Assembly (NCBI GenBank): GCA_002335355.1
Contig: DCTD01000090.1
Coordinates: 19,806-28,995, forward strand
Direction: 5' to 3'
Length of the DNA: 9,190 nt
Source: Patescibacteria group bacterium UBA1449
GTDB taxonomy: Bacteria; Patescibacteriota; Microgenomatia; UBA1400; UBA1449
Shown here: one piece after another, positions 1-5,988 of the stretch
How the letters are laid out: every line of letters starts with the position of its first letter
Position numbering within the stretch: position 1 is the stretch's first letter
Program-made: the position numbers and the translations under genes
Notes under the pieces: model-generated
Database searches by the model: none
The model's input: the letters and a program-made list of their open reading frames with translations, nothing else
What the model was told of the DNA's origin: nothing

Positions 1-96
1 AGCAAGGAGTGCCCTCATTGCAGTACATTTACTTGGCGAACAATTCTCTTTTCCCGAGCACTCCTTGCACTTGTCTAGACCTCTGTGACTAGACAC
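1..96 (-). CDS. Small Cys-rich protein, partial (runs off the left edge)
   Basis: This minus-strand reading frame is open from a GTG at 96-94 to the window edge and gives 32 codons. The other two minus frames hit stops at once. It begins with MSSHRGLDKCKECSGKEN and continues with two more cysteines, giving C10-x2-C13-x5-C19-x4-C24, a spacing that could bind zinc or another metal. An AAGGAGG Shine-Dalgarno lies at 107-101, only 4 nt before the GTG, so the spacing is short. It follows the gene ending at 110 by 13 nt and would be the last visible member of the leftward small-gene run. I do not recognise a family. The short length and GTG start keep confidence moderate. Confidence 0.42.
   Translation of the reverse strand, partial: MSSHRGLDKCKECSGKENCSPSKCTAMRALLA
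2..68. repeat. 11-bp perfect inverted repeat, 45-bp spacer
   Basis: GCAAGGAGTGC at 2-12 is the exact reverse complement of GCACTCCTTGC at 58-68. It lies inside the partial Cys-rich reading frame. A second short inverted repeat, TGTCTAG at 72-78 and CTAGACA at 89-95, follows directly and sits at the start of that frame, where it could fold over the start codon. The role is unknown. One arm contains a GGAG-like core, so part of the match may reflect purine bias. Confidence 0.6.
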
Positions 97-109
97 AACC
101 CCTCCTTGA

Positions 110-292
110 CTACTGTACTTGGCAAAGCCCACAGCGCTCGCAAATGTTGTTCTCACGTTTAGATCGCTTATTCAGTTCTTTCCGGCCGATTGCGCAGCGA
201 GCTCCTTTTTGCGATCTTCCATGAGACCGTGGTGACCGGTTTATACCTCCTCCATACTTCTTAGGCTGAATGGGCAGATATATCTGACCCAT
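110..292 (-). CDS. Small basic protein with C-terminal CxxCxxC motif
   Basis: This gene encodes 60 aa from the ATG at 292-290. I chose that start because AGAGGAG at 308-302 lies 9 nt upstream; a longer version from a TTG at 316 lacks such a site. The protein is strongly basic, with a Gly-rich YGGGINR segment near residues 13-19 and a Lys/Arg-rich stretch at 37-46. It ends in CERCGLC (Cys51, Cys54, Cys57), with a further Cys33, which suggests metal binding, possibly with nucleic-acid contact given the charge. The ATG lies 1 nt past the TAA of the upstream gene (TAAAATG), so the two are probably translationally coupled. I do not recognise a family, and the function is not known. Confidence 0.6.
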   Translation of the reverse strand: MGQIYLPIQPKKYGGGINRSPRSHGRSQKGARCAIGRKELNKRSKRENNICERCGLCQVQ

Positions 293-293
293 T

Positions 294-512
294 TTACAGA
301 ACTCCTCTGGGTCCAACCCAACACGGAGGCCTCACAACAACCCGGTGTTCACTTCCTTGTGAACTCTGGAAACTCCCGTTGTCTGCAGAAGATCCCGATG
401 TTCTGGCTGCTGCGCGCTCCTTTACCACCTCACAGATTAGACATGTACCGTGTTGATTTACCAAACCGAGTACTTGGTGGTCTGGATCATCACAGATAGG
501 TTTTCCTACCAT
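294..512 (-). CDS. Small protein with C-x4-H…CxxC motif
   Basis: This gene encodes 72 aa from the ATG at 512-510, with the purine-rich site AGGGAGGGG at 528-520, 7 nt upstream. The N-terminal half reads MVGKPICDDPDHQVLG and then GTCLICEVV. Cys7, His12, Cys24 and Cys27 form a plausible zinc knuckle of C-x4-H-x11-C-x2-C type. The C-terminal half (about 35-60) is Ser/Gly/Gln-rich and looks disordered, and it ends in a short Pro/Cys/Trp tail. The stop is one base from the next ATG downstream. It belongs to the leftward run of small Cys-bearing genes. No family is recognised. The ribosome binding site and coupling make it likely to be real. Confidence 0.62.
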   Translation of the reverse strand: MVGKPICDDPDHQVLGLVNQHGTCLICEVVKERAAARTSGSSADNGSFQSSQGSEHRVVVRPPCWVGPRGVL

Positions 513-607
513 TTGACTACCCCTCCCTATAGTCGCATGTCTGGATAGATCCTCCTTTGTTTGAAGAGACGGGCGATCTCTCCACTGCAGATGTGTTCAG
601 GCGACTA

Positions 608-763
608 TCAACGGGTGCTCCTTGTTCGCTTGTTCCTCTCACGGTCTGGATTGAGGTTGCAGCGACGACAGCGTTCAGGTGCTGTTTTCGACTTTTTCCG
701 TTTTTCCGCTACCTCACAGCTGCGATTACAGAGTGAGACACCATTAGCATCACCTGAAGACAC
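608..763 (-). CDS. Small highly basic protein with CxxxC and CxxC pairs
   Basis: This gene encodes 51 aa from a GTG at 763-761, with GAGGAGG at 777-771, 7 nt upstream. Cys12-x3-Cys16 and Cys32-x2-Cys35 flank a Lys-rich helix-like segment (EKRKKSKTAPER). The C-terminus is a run of Arg/Lys/Thr, so the protein is strongly cationic. Two Cys pairs about 16 residues apart suggest a small zinc ribbon that could bind RNA or DNA; this is inferred from the motif only. It overlaps the end of the 28-codon ORF upstream by 14 nt in another frame. An opposite-strand frame of 104 codons covers the same DNA but lacks a good ribosome binding site. The product resembles the 110-292 protein only in general plan (basic stretch plus CxxC). 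Confidence 0.55.
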   Translation of the reverse strand: MSSGDANGVSLCNRSCEVAEKRKKSKTAPERCRRCNLNPDRERNKRTRSTR

Positions 764-836
764 TCTTTCTCCTCCTCTGCATAATGCTCGCGCTCGTATC
801 GCCCACTTCCGAGTGCGGCCGAAAAAAAGACATCAT
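750..836 (-). CDS. Very short ORF (28 aa), possible leader or coupling peptide
   Basis: It starts at ATG 836-834, and a second in-frame ATG follows directly. AAAAGGAG ends at 842, 5 nt before the ATG, one of the best ribosome binding sites in the window. The product begins MMSFFRPHSEVG and ends in a basic RRRKSVFR, without cysteines. Its last 14 nt overlap the start of the 51-aa gene, and its codons contain that gene's Shine-Dalgarno. It may therefore act by bringing ribosomes to the next start rather than as a functional protein. It is the first ORF of the leftward transcript. A small hairpin (857-861 with 866-870) precedes it. Confidence 0.42.
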   Translation of the reverse strand: MMSFFRPHSEVGDTSASIMQRRRKSVFR

Positions 837-900
837 TGTATCTCCTTTTCAGCCACACCCAATCGTGGGTTATAACTTAGATTGTGTTTATTAAGGTGCA

Positions 901-952
901 AAAACAAGACAAAACACTCTAGCAGCTGTTTGCCATAGTTCTGTCTTGTTTT
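901..952 (-). terminator. Hairpin with U run in the leader of the small-gene operon (attenuator-like)
   Basis: AAAACAAGACA at 901-911 and TGTCTTGTTTT at 942-952 form an 11-bp perfect inverted repeat with a 30-nt loop. Read leftward, the closing arm ends TGTCTTGTTTTTGC, so the hairpin is followed by five U residues, as in an intrinsic terminator. It lies between the leftward promoter near 990-1018 and the first ORF at 836, so it could act as a premature terminator. A second hairpin (TTATGC 961-966 with GCATAA 972-977) stands just upstream in the same leader. The AT-rich stem and long loop make efficient termination uncertain. Confidence 0.4.
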
Positions 953-989
953 ATATCTATTTATGCTTTACGCATAATACTATTTGGTA

Positions 990-1018
990 ATTATAGCGGT
1001 GTAATAACAAAATGTAAC
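990..1018 (-). promoter_or_regulatory. Leftward sigma-70-type promoter for the small-gene operon
   Basis: On the minus strand, GTTACA (1018-1013; 4 of 6 matches to TTGACA) is followed after 17 nt by a perfect TATAAT (995-990). Transcription would begin near 983, giving about 147 nt of leader before the ATG at 836. It faces away from the rightward promoter near 1052-1081. Confidence 0.45.
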
Positions 1019-1051
1019 TAGCAATTGCGTAAATATTTCATTCTTCACTAC

Positions 1052-1081
1052 TTGAACCGAATCCTCTTTCTAGCGTAATAT
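1052..1081 (+). promoter_or_regulatory. Rightward sigma-70-type promoter for the PEP-synthase-like gene
   Basis: TTGAAC at 1052-1057 and TAATAT at 1076-1081 are separated by 18 nt, and an overlapping TATAAA follows at 1079-1084. Transcription would start about 25 nt before the ATG at 1115. No Shine-Dalgarno is seen in that short leader (ATTCATCTTTTCCC before ATG). Confidence 0.4.
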
Positions 1082-1114
1082 AAAAGTGGATGTAATTTCA
1101 ATTCATCTTTTCCC

Positions 1115-3376
1115 ATGCCATATATTCTGCCCTTACAGACAATCCACAGTGACGATATAAACAACGTTGGGTATAAAGCAGTAAGTTTAGGAGAGCTTCA
1201 TGAGGTTGGACTACCAGTTCCCCCAGGATTTGTGATTACAACAGAAGCTTTGCAAGCTCATTTAGAACAGGAAGAGCTCTTCAAACAGATCAGCCAAGAG
1301 CTTCTGTTACTTAATAAACAAAATCCTGAAAGCCTTAAACGGACCAGTAAGCGCATTCAGCAGCATATTCTCGCTTTTCCCTTACCCAAACCCGTTGCCA
1401 AAGCCATCTTTGATGCCTATGAAGCTTTATGCAACCAAACAACGAGCAAAGAAGTGGCTATCCGGGCCTCACGGTTAGAAAAAGAAGCTACCCCAGAGAA
1501 AAACCCGCTTTATTTAAATATCATTGGTGAAAACACAGTTGCTGAACTTACTAAAGAAGTTTGGCTAGCTGCCTTTTCATCTTACCAGCTTCAAAAACAC
1601 CCTCAACCGCTCAAAAATCGCATCGCTGTTATTGTTCAAACCATGGTGGATAGTGATGTAGCCGGTCTTCTCCATACCTTTAATACAAAAACAGAAGATA
1701 GACACGAGTATACAATTGAAGCCGTGTTTGGCTTGGGTGAATACCTCACTCACACCAAGGAAAAACCCGACCAATACACAATCAATAAACAAACTTTTAA
1801 AGTAGCAGCGACCAGTCACCATCCTCAGACGACATATCTAACTAGATATCGAAACAAAACTGAGATAAAGTCTGTTTCAAGCCAAAAACAGGATTTACCA
1901 AAACTTACTACCGAACATCTAAAAACACTCACAGAGTATGGCAACGCCATTCACAAACTCCACTACTACCCACAAACAGTTGAGTGGGTTCTAAAAGATA
2001 CCCAGTTTTATATTGTCCAAACTCAACCTTACGCAACAGCAAAACAAAGCCATACACCCAAAGTGCACCATGACGCTGAATCCCGTTTACCATTGCCAGT
2101 TTTGTTAGAGGGTATTGGTGGTAGTCCTGGAATGGTAACGGCAACAGTCCAGTTTGTTGATAATGCTGAAGATATTCGGTGGTTAAGAAACGATGAGATT
2201 GCCGTGGTTAAGCAACTGACAACAGATTTATATCCTTTCGTCCGTCACTGCAAAGGCATAATTACTGACCTTGATGGCGAAAACTCACCTGCAGCTTTAA
2301 TTGCCAGAGAACTTGGTGTTCCAGCTGTATTAGGTACTCAATCAGCAACAAAAACGCTTAAGGCAAACCAGATTGTTACTATCGATGGAGGTAATGGACT
2401 TGTCTATAGTGGGACTCCAAATACACTAGGTCAAAAACTTTCATTTTCCCGTACCCAAGAAGAAAACCAACTTAAACCACTACCTCCAATTGTAAAAACG
2501 ACCGTTAAAGTTTTTGCAGATCTCCCTACTGCCTCTTTAACCCTGAGTGTCGAATCAGCTCAACCTGATGGTATTGCTATGGTTAGAGGTGAGCTCGTTA
2601 TAGCTTCTTTGGCAGTCCATCCAAAAAAGTTACTTACTACCAATCGAAACCTTGAAATTGTCGCCGTCGTAAAAAAGCAGTTAATGGATGCTCTAACCAG
2701 CATCCCACATAAAGATATTTACTACTGTCTATCCGACTTTACGAGTGACCAAATGCGAAAACTAGGCGACGGCCATGGTTTTGAACCAATTGAATCAAAT
2801 CCCTTACTTGGTTTTCGAGGCAGTCTGCGCCACCTCTACCATCCCCAACTCCTTGAAGCCGAGTTATCAGCCTTAAAACAAATCAGAGAACACTCATCTG
2901 TGGTTCATGTAGTTATTCCAATGGTACGCTCAAAAGAGGAATTTGACCGGATGAAATCTCTGCTGGCAAAATATGGACTTGCACCGTCTTCAGACTTAAA
3001 AGTTTGGCTGGCATTATCAACACCTGCTAATCTTATTAACCTACCCCAATATGTTAAAAGCGGCCTTGACGGTATCGTTATTAACCAGGATGTATTAACC
3101 ACCTTTATGCTAGGAGTTGACCCCAGCAACACTGAAGTGTTGCCGTTATTTAACGAACTTGATCCTGCTTGCCAATGGCTCATCGATTACACTATCCGAT
3201 ACGCTCACAAACAGGATGTACCAGTCATTGTCATCTCCAAAGCTGCAGGCAAGTATCCTCACTACACAGAAACCTTAGTTAGAAATGGTGTTAGTGGTAT
3301 TGCTGTACCTCCTGATCTAGTGGTTGCCACCAGAAGATATATTGCAAAAACTGAAAGAAAGTTGATAGACTTGTAA
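1115..3376 (+). CDS. Phosphoenolpyruvate synthase-family protein, catalytically degenerate (ppsA-like)
   Basis: The 753 aa are close to the usual PEP synthase length (about 790) and keep the three-domain order. The N-terminal ATP-binding half (about 1-310) has KAVSLGELHEVGLPVPPGF and GLGE at 206-209. The swivelling domain (about 325-430) ends in IARELGVPAVLGT. The C-terminal PEP/pyruvate barrel (about 460-750) keeps ExNPxLGFRG at 557-569. Active PpsA converts ATP, pyruvate and water to PEP, AMP and phosphate through a phosphohistidine. Here the expected active-site His is Pro392 (ENSPAAL for RTCHAAI), and the barrel Cys is Ile707. The metal-binding Glu is Ser635, the NDxTQ motif reads DVLTT, the Arg of YRTxDF is Cys538, QARP reads QTQP (305), and the VRSSAT nucleotide loop is lost. 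The frame is intact, so this is probably a binding or regulatory pseudo-enzyme. No Shine-Dalgarno is visible. Enolase follows 102 nt downstream. Confidence 0.88.
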   Translation: MPYILPLQTIHSDDINNVGYKAVSLGELHEVGLPVPPGFVITTEALQAHLEQEELFKQISQELLLLNKQNPESLKRTSKRIQQHILAFPLPKPVAKAIFDAYEALCNQTTSKEVAIRASRLEKEATPEKNPLYLNIIGENTVAELTKEVWLAAFSSYQLQKHPQPLKNRIAVIVQTMVDSDVAGLLHTFNTKTEDRHEYTIEAVFGLGEYLTHTKEKPDQYTINKQTFKVAATSHHPQTTYLTRYRNKTEIKSVSSQKQDLPKLTTEHLKTLTEYGNAIHKLHYYPQTVEWVLKDTQFYIVQTQPYATAKQSHTPKVHHDAESRLPLPVLLEGIGGSPGMVTATVQFVDNAEDIRWLRNDEIAVVKQLTTDLYPFVRHCKGIITDLDGENSPAALIARELGVPAVLGTQSATKTLKANQIVTIDGGNGLVYSGTPNTLGQKLSFSRTQEENQLKPLPPIVKTTVKVFADLPTASLTLSVESAQPDGIAMVRGELVIASLAVHPKKLLTTNRNLEIVAVVKKQLMDALTSIPHKDIYYCLSDFTSDQMRKLGDGHGFEPIESNPLLGFRGSLRHLYHPQLLEAELSALKQIREHSSVVHVVIPMVRSKEEFDRMKSLLAKYGLAPSSDLKVWLALSTPANLINLPQYVKSGLDGIVINQDVLTTFMLGVDPSNTEVLPLFNELDPACQWLIDYTIRYAHKQDVPVIVISKAAGKYPHYTETLVRNGVSGIAVPPDLVVATRRYIAKTERKLIDL

Positions 3377-3401
3377 GGTCAAAATAATTATTTTTAAAGT
3401 T

Positions 3402-3466
3402 CGTCATTCTGGAGCTTAGCGATAGCATCCTATCAATCAATCGAAACATCGACTTCCAGGATGACG
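3402..3466. repeat. Intergenic REP-like hairpin repeat (GTCATTCTGG…CCAGGATGAC)
   Basis: CGTCATTCTGG at 3402-3412 pairs with CCAGGATGACG at 3456-3466 through 11 positions with one T-G wobble. The 43-nt interior holds smaller complements (GATAG 3421-3425 with CTATC 3430-3434; two TCGA). From memory, repeats beginning GTCATTCTG-AG and rich in GCGATAG-type words are common between genes in Patescibacteria and some other phyla. One diverged copy is seen here. The first in-frame ATG of the enolase frame (3461) lies inside the right arm, which argues against it as the real start. Confidence 0.6.
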
Positions 3467-3478
3467 TACCATATATCA

Positions 3479-4735
3479 ATGAATATTTCTCACATCCATG
3501 CCCGAGAAATCTTAGACTCCCGCGGTTACCCCACAGTGGAAACGTTAGTAAAAACTGAAGACGGTAGTTTTGCTATCTCGTCTGTTCCCTCTGGTGCTTC
3601 TACGGGCTCTCACGAAGCTATTGAACTACGTGATGGAGATATGGAACGGTTCTTAGGCAAAGGGGTTTTAAAAGCAGTAGCAAACGTCAATGACAAAATC
3701 GCACCAGCTCTTTTAGGCATGGATGTCACCAACCAAGAAGCACTTGATACTAAAATGAAAGAATTTGATGGAACGGAAAACAAGGCCAACCTCGGAGCCA
3801 ACGCAATTTTATCGGTATCCGAAGCCTGTTTAAAGGTTGCCGCAGTCGTAAACCGTAAACCGCTTTATCAATACGTATTTGACACCTACAAGCTTACGAA
3901 TACGTTCACCATGCCACAACCAACGTTTAACGTTATCAACGGCGGCAAACACGGCAATGGTAAGCTTGAGTTCCAGGAATTTCATATTTTGCCACGGACT
4001 AACCAGTCTTTTGCCGAGATGATGCGCATGGGTACTGAAGTCTACTTAACCCTTCAAAAACTGCTTAAACAAGCTGGTATTTTTCAGGGAATTGGCGATG
4101 AGGGAGGTTTTACTGGTGAATTTTTAACCAATATTGATGGTCTTGAATGGATGGAAAAGGCCATCGGTCAAGCTGGGTACCAGCTCAATGTTGATGTAAA
4201 AGTTGGACTTGATGCTGCAGCAACTGAATTTTACGGCCAAGATGGTAAATACCATATTTCTGACAAATCATTCCCACTCACTGCCGATGATCTGATTAAC
4301 TACTATCAGGAGCTAACGACCAAGTACGACTTTGCCTATCTTGAAGACGGGTTGTATGAAGATGACTATGATGGTTGGAAAAAACTAACTGAATGTTTTG
4401 CTAATACCCAAACGGCCATTGTAGGCGATGACTTTTTAACCACCAATCCTGAAAGGGTTCAGAAAGCCACTGATGGCCACTACTGTAACGCAGTCTTGGT
4501 TAAGCCCAACCAAATCGGAACTGTTACTGAATTTATGCAGGTAATCCAGATTGCCAAGAAAGCCAACTGGAAAGTAGTCTTGTCTCATCGTAGTGGAGAA
4601 ACTAATGATGATTTTGTATCTGATATTGCCGTTGGGATAGGATCTGATATTGTTAAATTCGGAGCACCAGCCCGAGGAGAACGGGTTTCAAAATACAACC
4701 GTCTCATGGAAATTGAAGTTGAATTAAAGAAGTAA
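3479..4735 (+). CDS. eno: Enolase (2-phosphoglycerate hydratase)
   Basis: Enolase interconverts 2-phosphoglycerate and phosphoenolpyruvate in cytosolic glycolysis and gluconeogenesis. The product is 418 aa from ATG 3479 (MNISHIHAREILDSRGYPTV). A start at 3461 would add six residues encoded by the hairpin repeat and is less likely. The family's key residues are present: the lid loop SGASTG (Ser41), substrate-site QEF (Glu167), GDEGGF (acid/base Glu208), metal ligands Asp245, Glu289 and Asp317 (GDD), catalytic Lys342 in KPNQIGT, SHRSGET (369-375) and Lys393. It therefore looks active. Length is slightly under the usual 425-435. No convincing Shine-Dalgarno precedes either start. It follows the degenerate PEP-synthase-like gene on the same strand, possibly in one transcript. 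Confidence 0.97.
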   Translation: MNISHIHAREILDSRGYPTVETLVKTEDGSFAISSVPSGASTGSHEAIELRDGDMERFLGKGVLKAVANVNDKIAPALLGMDVTNQEALDTKMKEFDGTENKANLGANAILSVSEACLKVAAVVNRKPLYQYVFDTYKLTNTFTMPQPTFNVINGGKHGNGKLEFQEFHILPRTNQSFAEMMRMGTEVYLTLQKLLKQAGIFQGIGDEGGFTGEFLTNIDGLEWMEKAIGQAGYQLNVDVKVGLDAAATEFYGQDGKYHISDKSFPLTADDLINYYQELTTKYDFAYLEDGLYEDDYDGWKKLTECFANTQTAIVGDDFLTTNPERVQKATDGHYCNAVLVKPNQIGTVTEFMQVIQIAKKANWKVVLSHRSGETNDDFVSDIAVGIGSDIVKFGAPARGERVSKYNRLMEIEVELKK

Positions 4736-4745
4736 AAACAGATTT

Positions 4746-4794
4746 TCCCTTTCTCCACTAACCTTGAATCTTTCAAAGCCACTGGGGAAAGGGA
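4746..4794. terminator. 12-bp hairpin between converging genes
   Basis: TCCCTTTCTCCA at 4746-4757 pairs with TGGGGAAAGGGA at 4783-4794 with a single G-U wobble. The 25-nt loop contains a further TTGAA/TTCAA complement. It stands 11 nt after the enolase stop and between converging transcripts. The leftward reading is followed by AAATCTGTTTTTAC, a loose U tract; the rightward reading lacks one. It probably terminates the leftward membrane-protein transcript and may protect the eno mRNA 3' end. Confidence 0.5.
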
Positions 4795-4833
4795 TGCAGT
4801 TGTCCGTTTAGAGAGTGGCACATATGCCGGCTC

Positions 4834-4858
4834 TTAAAAACGGTGTCTGCACCCCGCC
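4834..4858 (-). terminator. Short GC stem plus T5, leftward
   Basis: On the minus strand, GGTG (4853-4850), a CAGA loop and CACC (4845-4842) are followed after one G by TTTTT (4840-4836). It lies about 30 nt after the stop of the 56-aa membrane gene. The 4-bp stem is short, so it is only a weak candidate beside the longer hairpin at 4746-4794. Confidence 0.28.
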
Positions 4859-4885
4859 TGATGATCTTTCCGATAGGTACACCAC

Positions 4886-5056
4886 CTAGAGAATGTTATT
4901 TTGGATGATCGTCAGTGCATACTGACCACCAACCCAAATCATGCTTGCGAATGCGCCTAGTACAATGACTAGTATCGCAATCTTGAGCACCCTGAGTGCA
5001 GCTGTGAATACTTTCAACAGCCCGTATAACAGATTGGAACAAAACGTCCCAGCCAT
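4886..5056 (-). CDS. Small single-span membrane protein, orphan
   Basis: This gene encodes 56 aa from ATG 5056-5054, with GGAG at 5066-5063, 6 nt upstream. One clear hydrophobic segment covers about residues 24-42 (LKIAILVIVLGAFASMIWV), preceded by a positively charged, amphipathic N-terminal stretch with Arg22 and Lys25 and followed by GGQYALTIIQNN. The charge pattern suggests the N-terminus in the cytoplasm. It lies downstream of the four-span membrane gene on the same strand with 162 nt between them, in which I find no other gene. A membrane peptide of this size could be a subunit or partner of that neighbour; this is inference from position only. No family is recognised. Confidence 0.58.
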   Translation of the reverse strand: MAGTFCSNLLYGLLKVFTAALRVLKIAILVIVLGAFASMIWVGGQYALTIIQNNIL

Positions 5057-5218
5057 TTCACGCTCCTATCAGTTAAGATATTAGGAATGCACGTAGCCTA
5101 TCCATCTTCACTCGTGACTGCTTAAAGTCTCTGAAGACAGACAAGCTATTCTGTGAAACTAGGAAACAGCCTCACTGTGACCTCGGACACGAGTTCCCAT
5201 TTGCTGATACCGTTAGAA

Positions 5219-5764
5219 TTACCCCTGATCATACAGGTCATGGAGGTTATTATCGATGTCCATAATCATGAACAAGATTACTGCCTCTATGCTTGTGACC
5301 AGATAGAATACTCCTAACCACATTCCAAGACTGATGTACCACGCAACGTGTATCTCAGGAACTGCCTGAAATATGGCATGATGCAGTGTGTTAGCTCCTG
5401 CCGAAGCCACCATAACCATACCTTGTAGAGCAGCCAACCAAAAAAGTCTGCCGCTGAGCACCCTGTATACGAACCATGACCACCTGTGTTGCGTTCCATG
5501 TGTTAAGGCTCTTTCATCCATTTCGATAAGCGAACTAACGAGAACATAGGGAATACCTGCAATGGAAGACGTTAACAACACTGTTAACAGCGTACTCACC
5601 GCTCCTTGATATCCCGCTGGCAAGAGCGGCACAAAGAACAGCACATCGTAGGCATCCCTTACAAAGAACATTGCGACAATCCAGGCTAAAAAACCGATAG
5701 CCAGAAACATGACGTATCCCACAGATTTAAACCCCTGATAGATAATCAGCCGTTTCTGATACAT
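5219..5764 (-). CDS. Four-span integral membrane protein, orphan
   Basis: This gene encodes 181 aa from ATG 5764-5762, with the strong purine site GAGAGGAGAGG ending 3 nt upstream. Hydrophobic segments lie at about 14-35, 55-80, 106-126 and 140-168. Between spans 2 and 3 is a polar loop (EMDERALTHGTQHRWSW) and the C-terminus is acidic (DIDNNLHDLYDQ). There is no signal-peptide cleavage site, no transporter signature and no catalytic motif that I can recognise. The loops are short, so it is nearly all membrane. It is first in a leftward pair with the 56-aa membrane protein and is divergent from dinD, whose start is 225 nt away. Confidence 0.82.
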   Translation of the reverse strand: MYQKRLIIYQGFKSVGYVMFLAIGFLAWIVAMFFVRDAYDVLFFVPLLPAGYQGAVSTLLTVLLTSSIAGIPYVLVSSLIEMDERALTHGTQHRWSWFVYRVLSGRLFWLAALQGMVMVASAGANTLHHAIFQAVPEIHVAWYISLGMWLGVFYLVTSIEAVILFMIMDIDNNLHDLYDQG

Positions 5765-5936
5765 GATCCTCTCCTCTCATTTTTTTAACACTGTCCGAGG
5801 TGTTTTCAAAGAACAAAAACCCACTGCTTAGCCTACTAAGGCACAAACGGACTCCGGGTCCTCTTGCATAACATGTGAGCAAGCAATTGTACCCTGTTAT
5901 TAAGTGAATTGCTAGAGATATTATGATTTTTTTGTT

Positions 5937-5970
5937 ACAGTACGATTAAATCTTGACAGTTGTTTAAATC
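5937..5970 (+). promoter_or_regulatory. Tandem direct repeat over the -35 region of dinD
   Basis: ACAGTACGATTAAATC (5937-5952) and ACAGTTGTTTAAATC (5956-5970) share ACAGT and TTAAATC and are offset by 19 nt, close to two helical turns. A consensus TTGACA (5953-5958) lies across the second copy, with a weak GATAAA about 19 nt later. A second possible -10, TATGAT, is at 5921-5926. E. coli dinD is LexA-controlled, but I see neither CTGT-N8-ACAG nor GAAC-N4-GTTC here. If this is an operator, it is for a different or diverged repressor. Confidence 0.38.
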
Positions 5971-5988
5971 AAAAAGAGATAAAAAGGT

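Noticed and set aside
537..602. Minus-strand 22-codon GTG ORF in the gap between two small Cys genes
   Set aside because: No Shine-Dalgarno precedes the GTG, and no motif is seen in the product.
561..875. Rightward 104-codon ORF
   Set aside because: It is Arg/Ser-rich without visible motifs and has no good ribosome binding site. It lies antisense to two minus-strand ORFs that each have strong sites and, in one, paired cysteines.
3461..3478. Upstream start for enolase
   Set aside because: The six extra codons lie in or next to a hairpin repeat, and the family's N-terminus aligns from the ATG at 3479.
5057..5218. Possible tiny minus-strand ORFs between the two membrane genes
   Set aside because: The ATG-started frames are 10-13 codons long and lack ribosome binding sites.
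5811..5820. Half of a Gram-positive SOS box (GAAC) upstream of dinD
   Set aside because: The matching GTTC half at the right spacing is absent.
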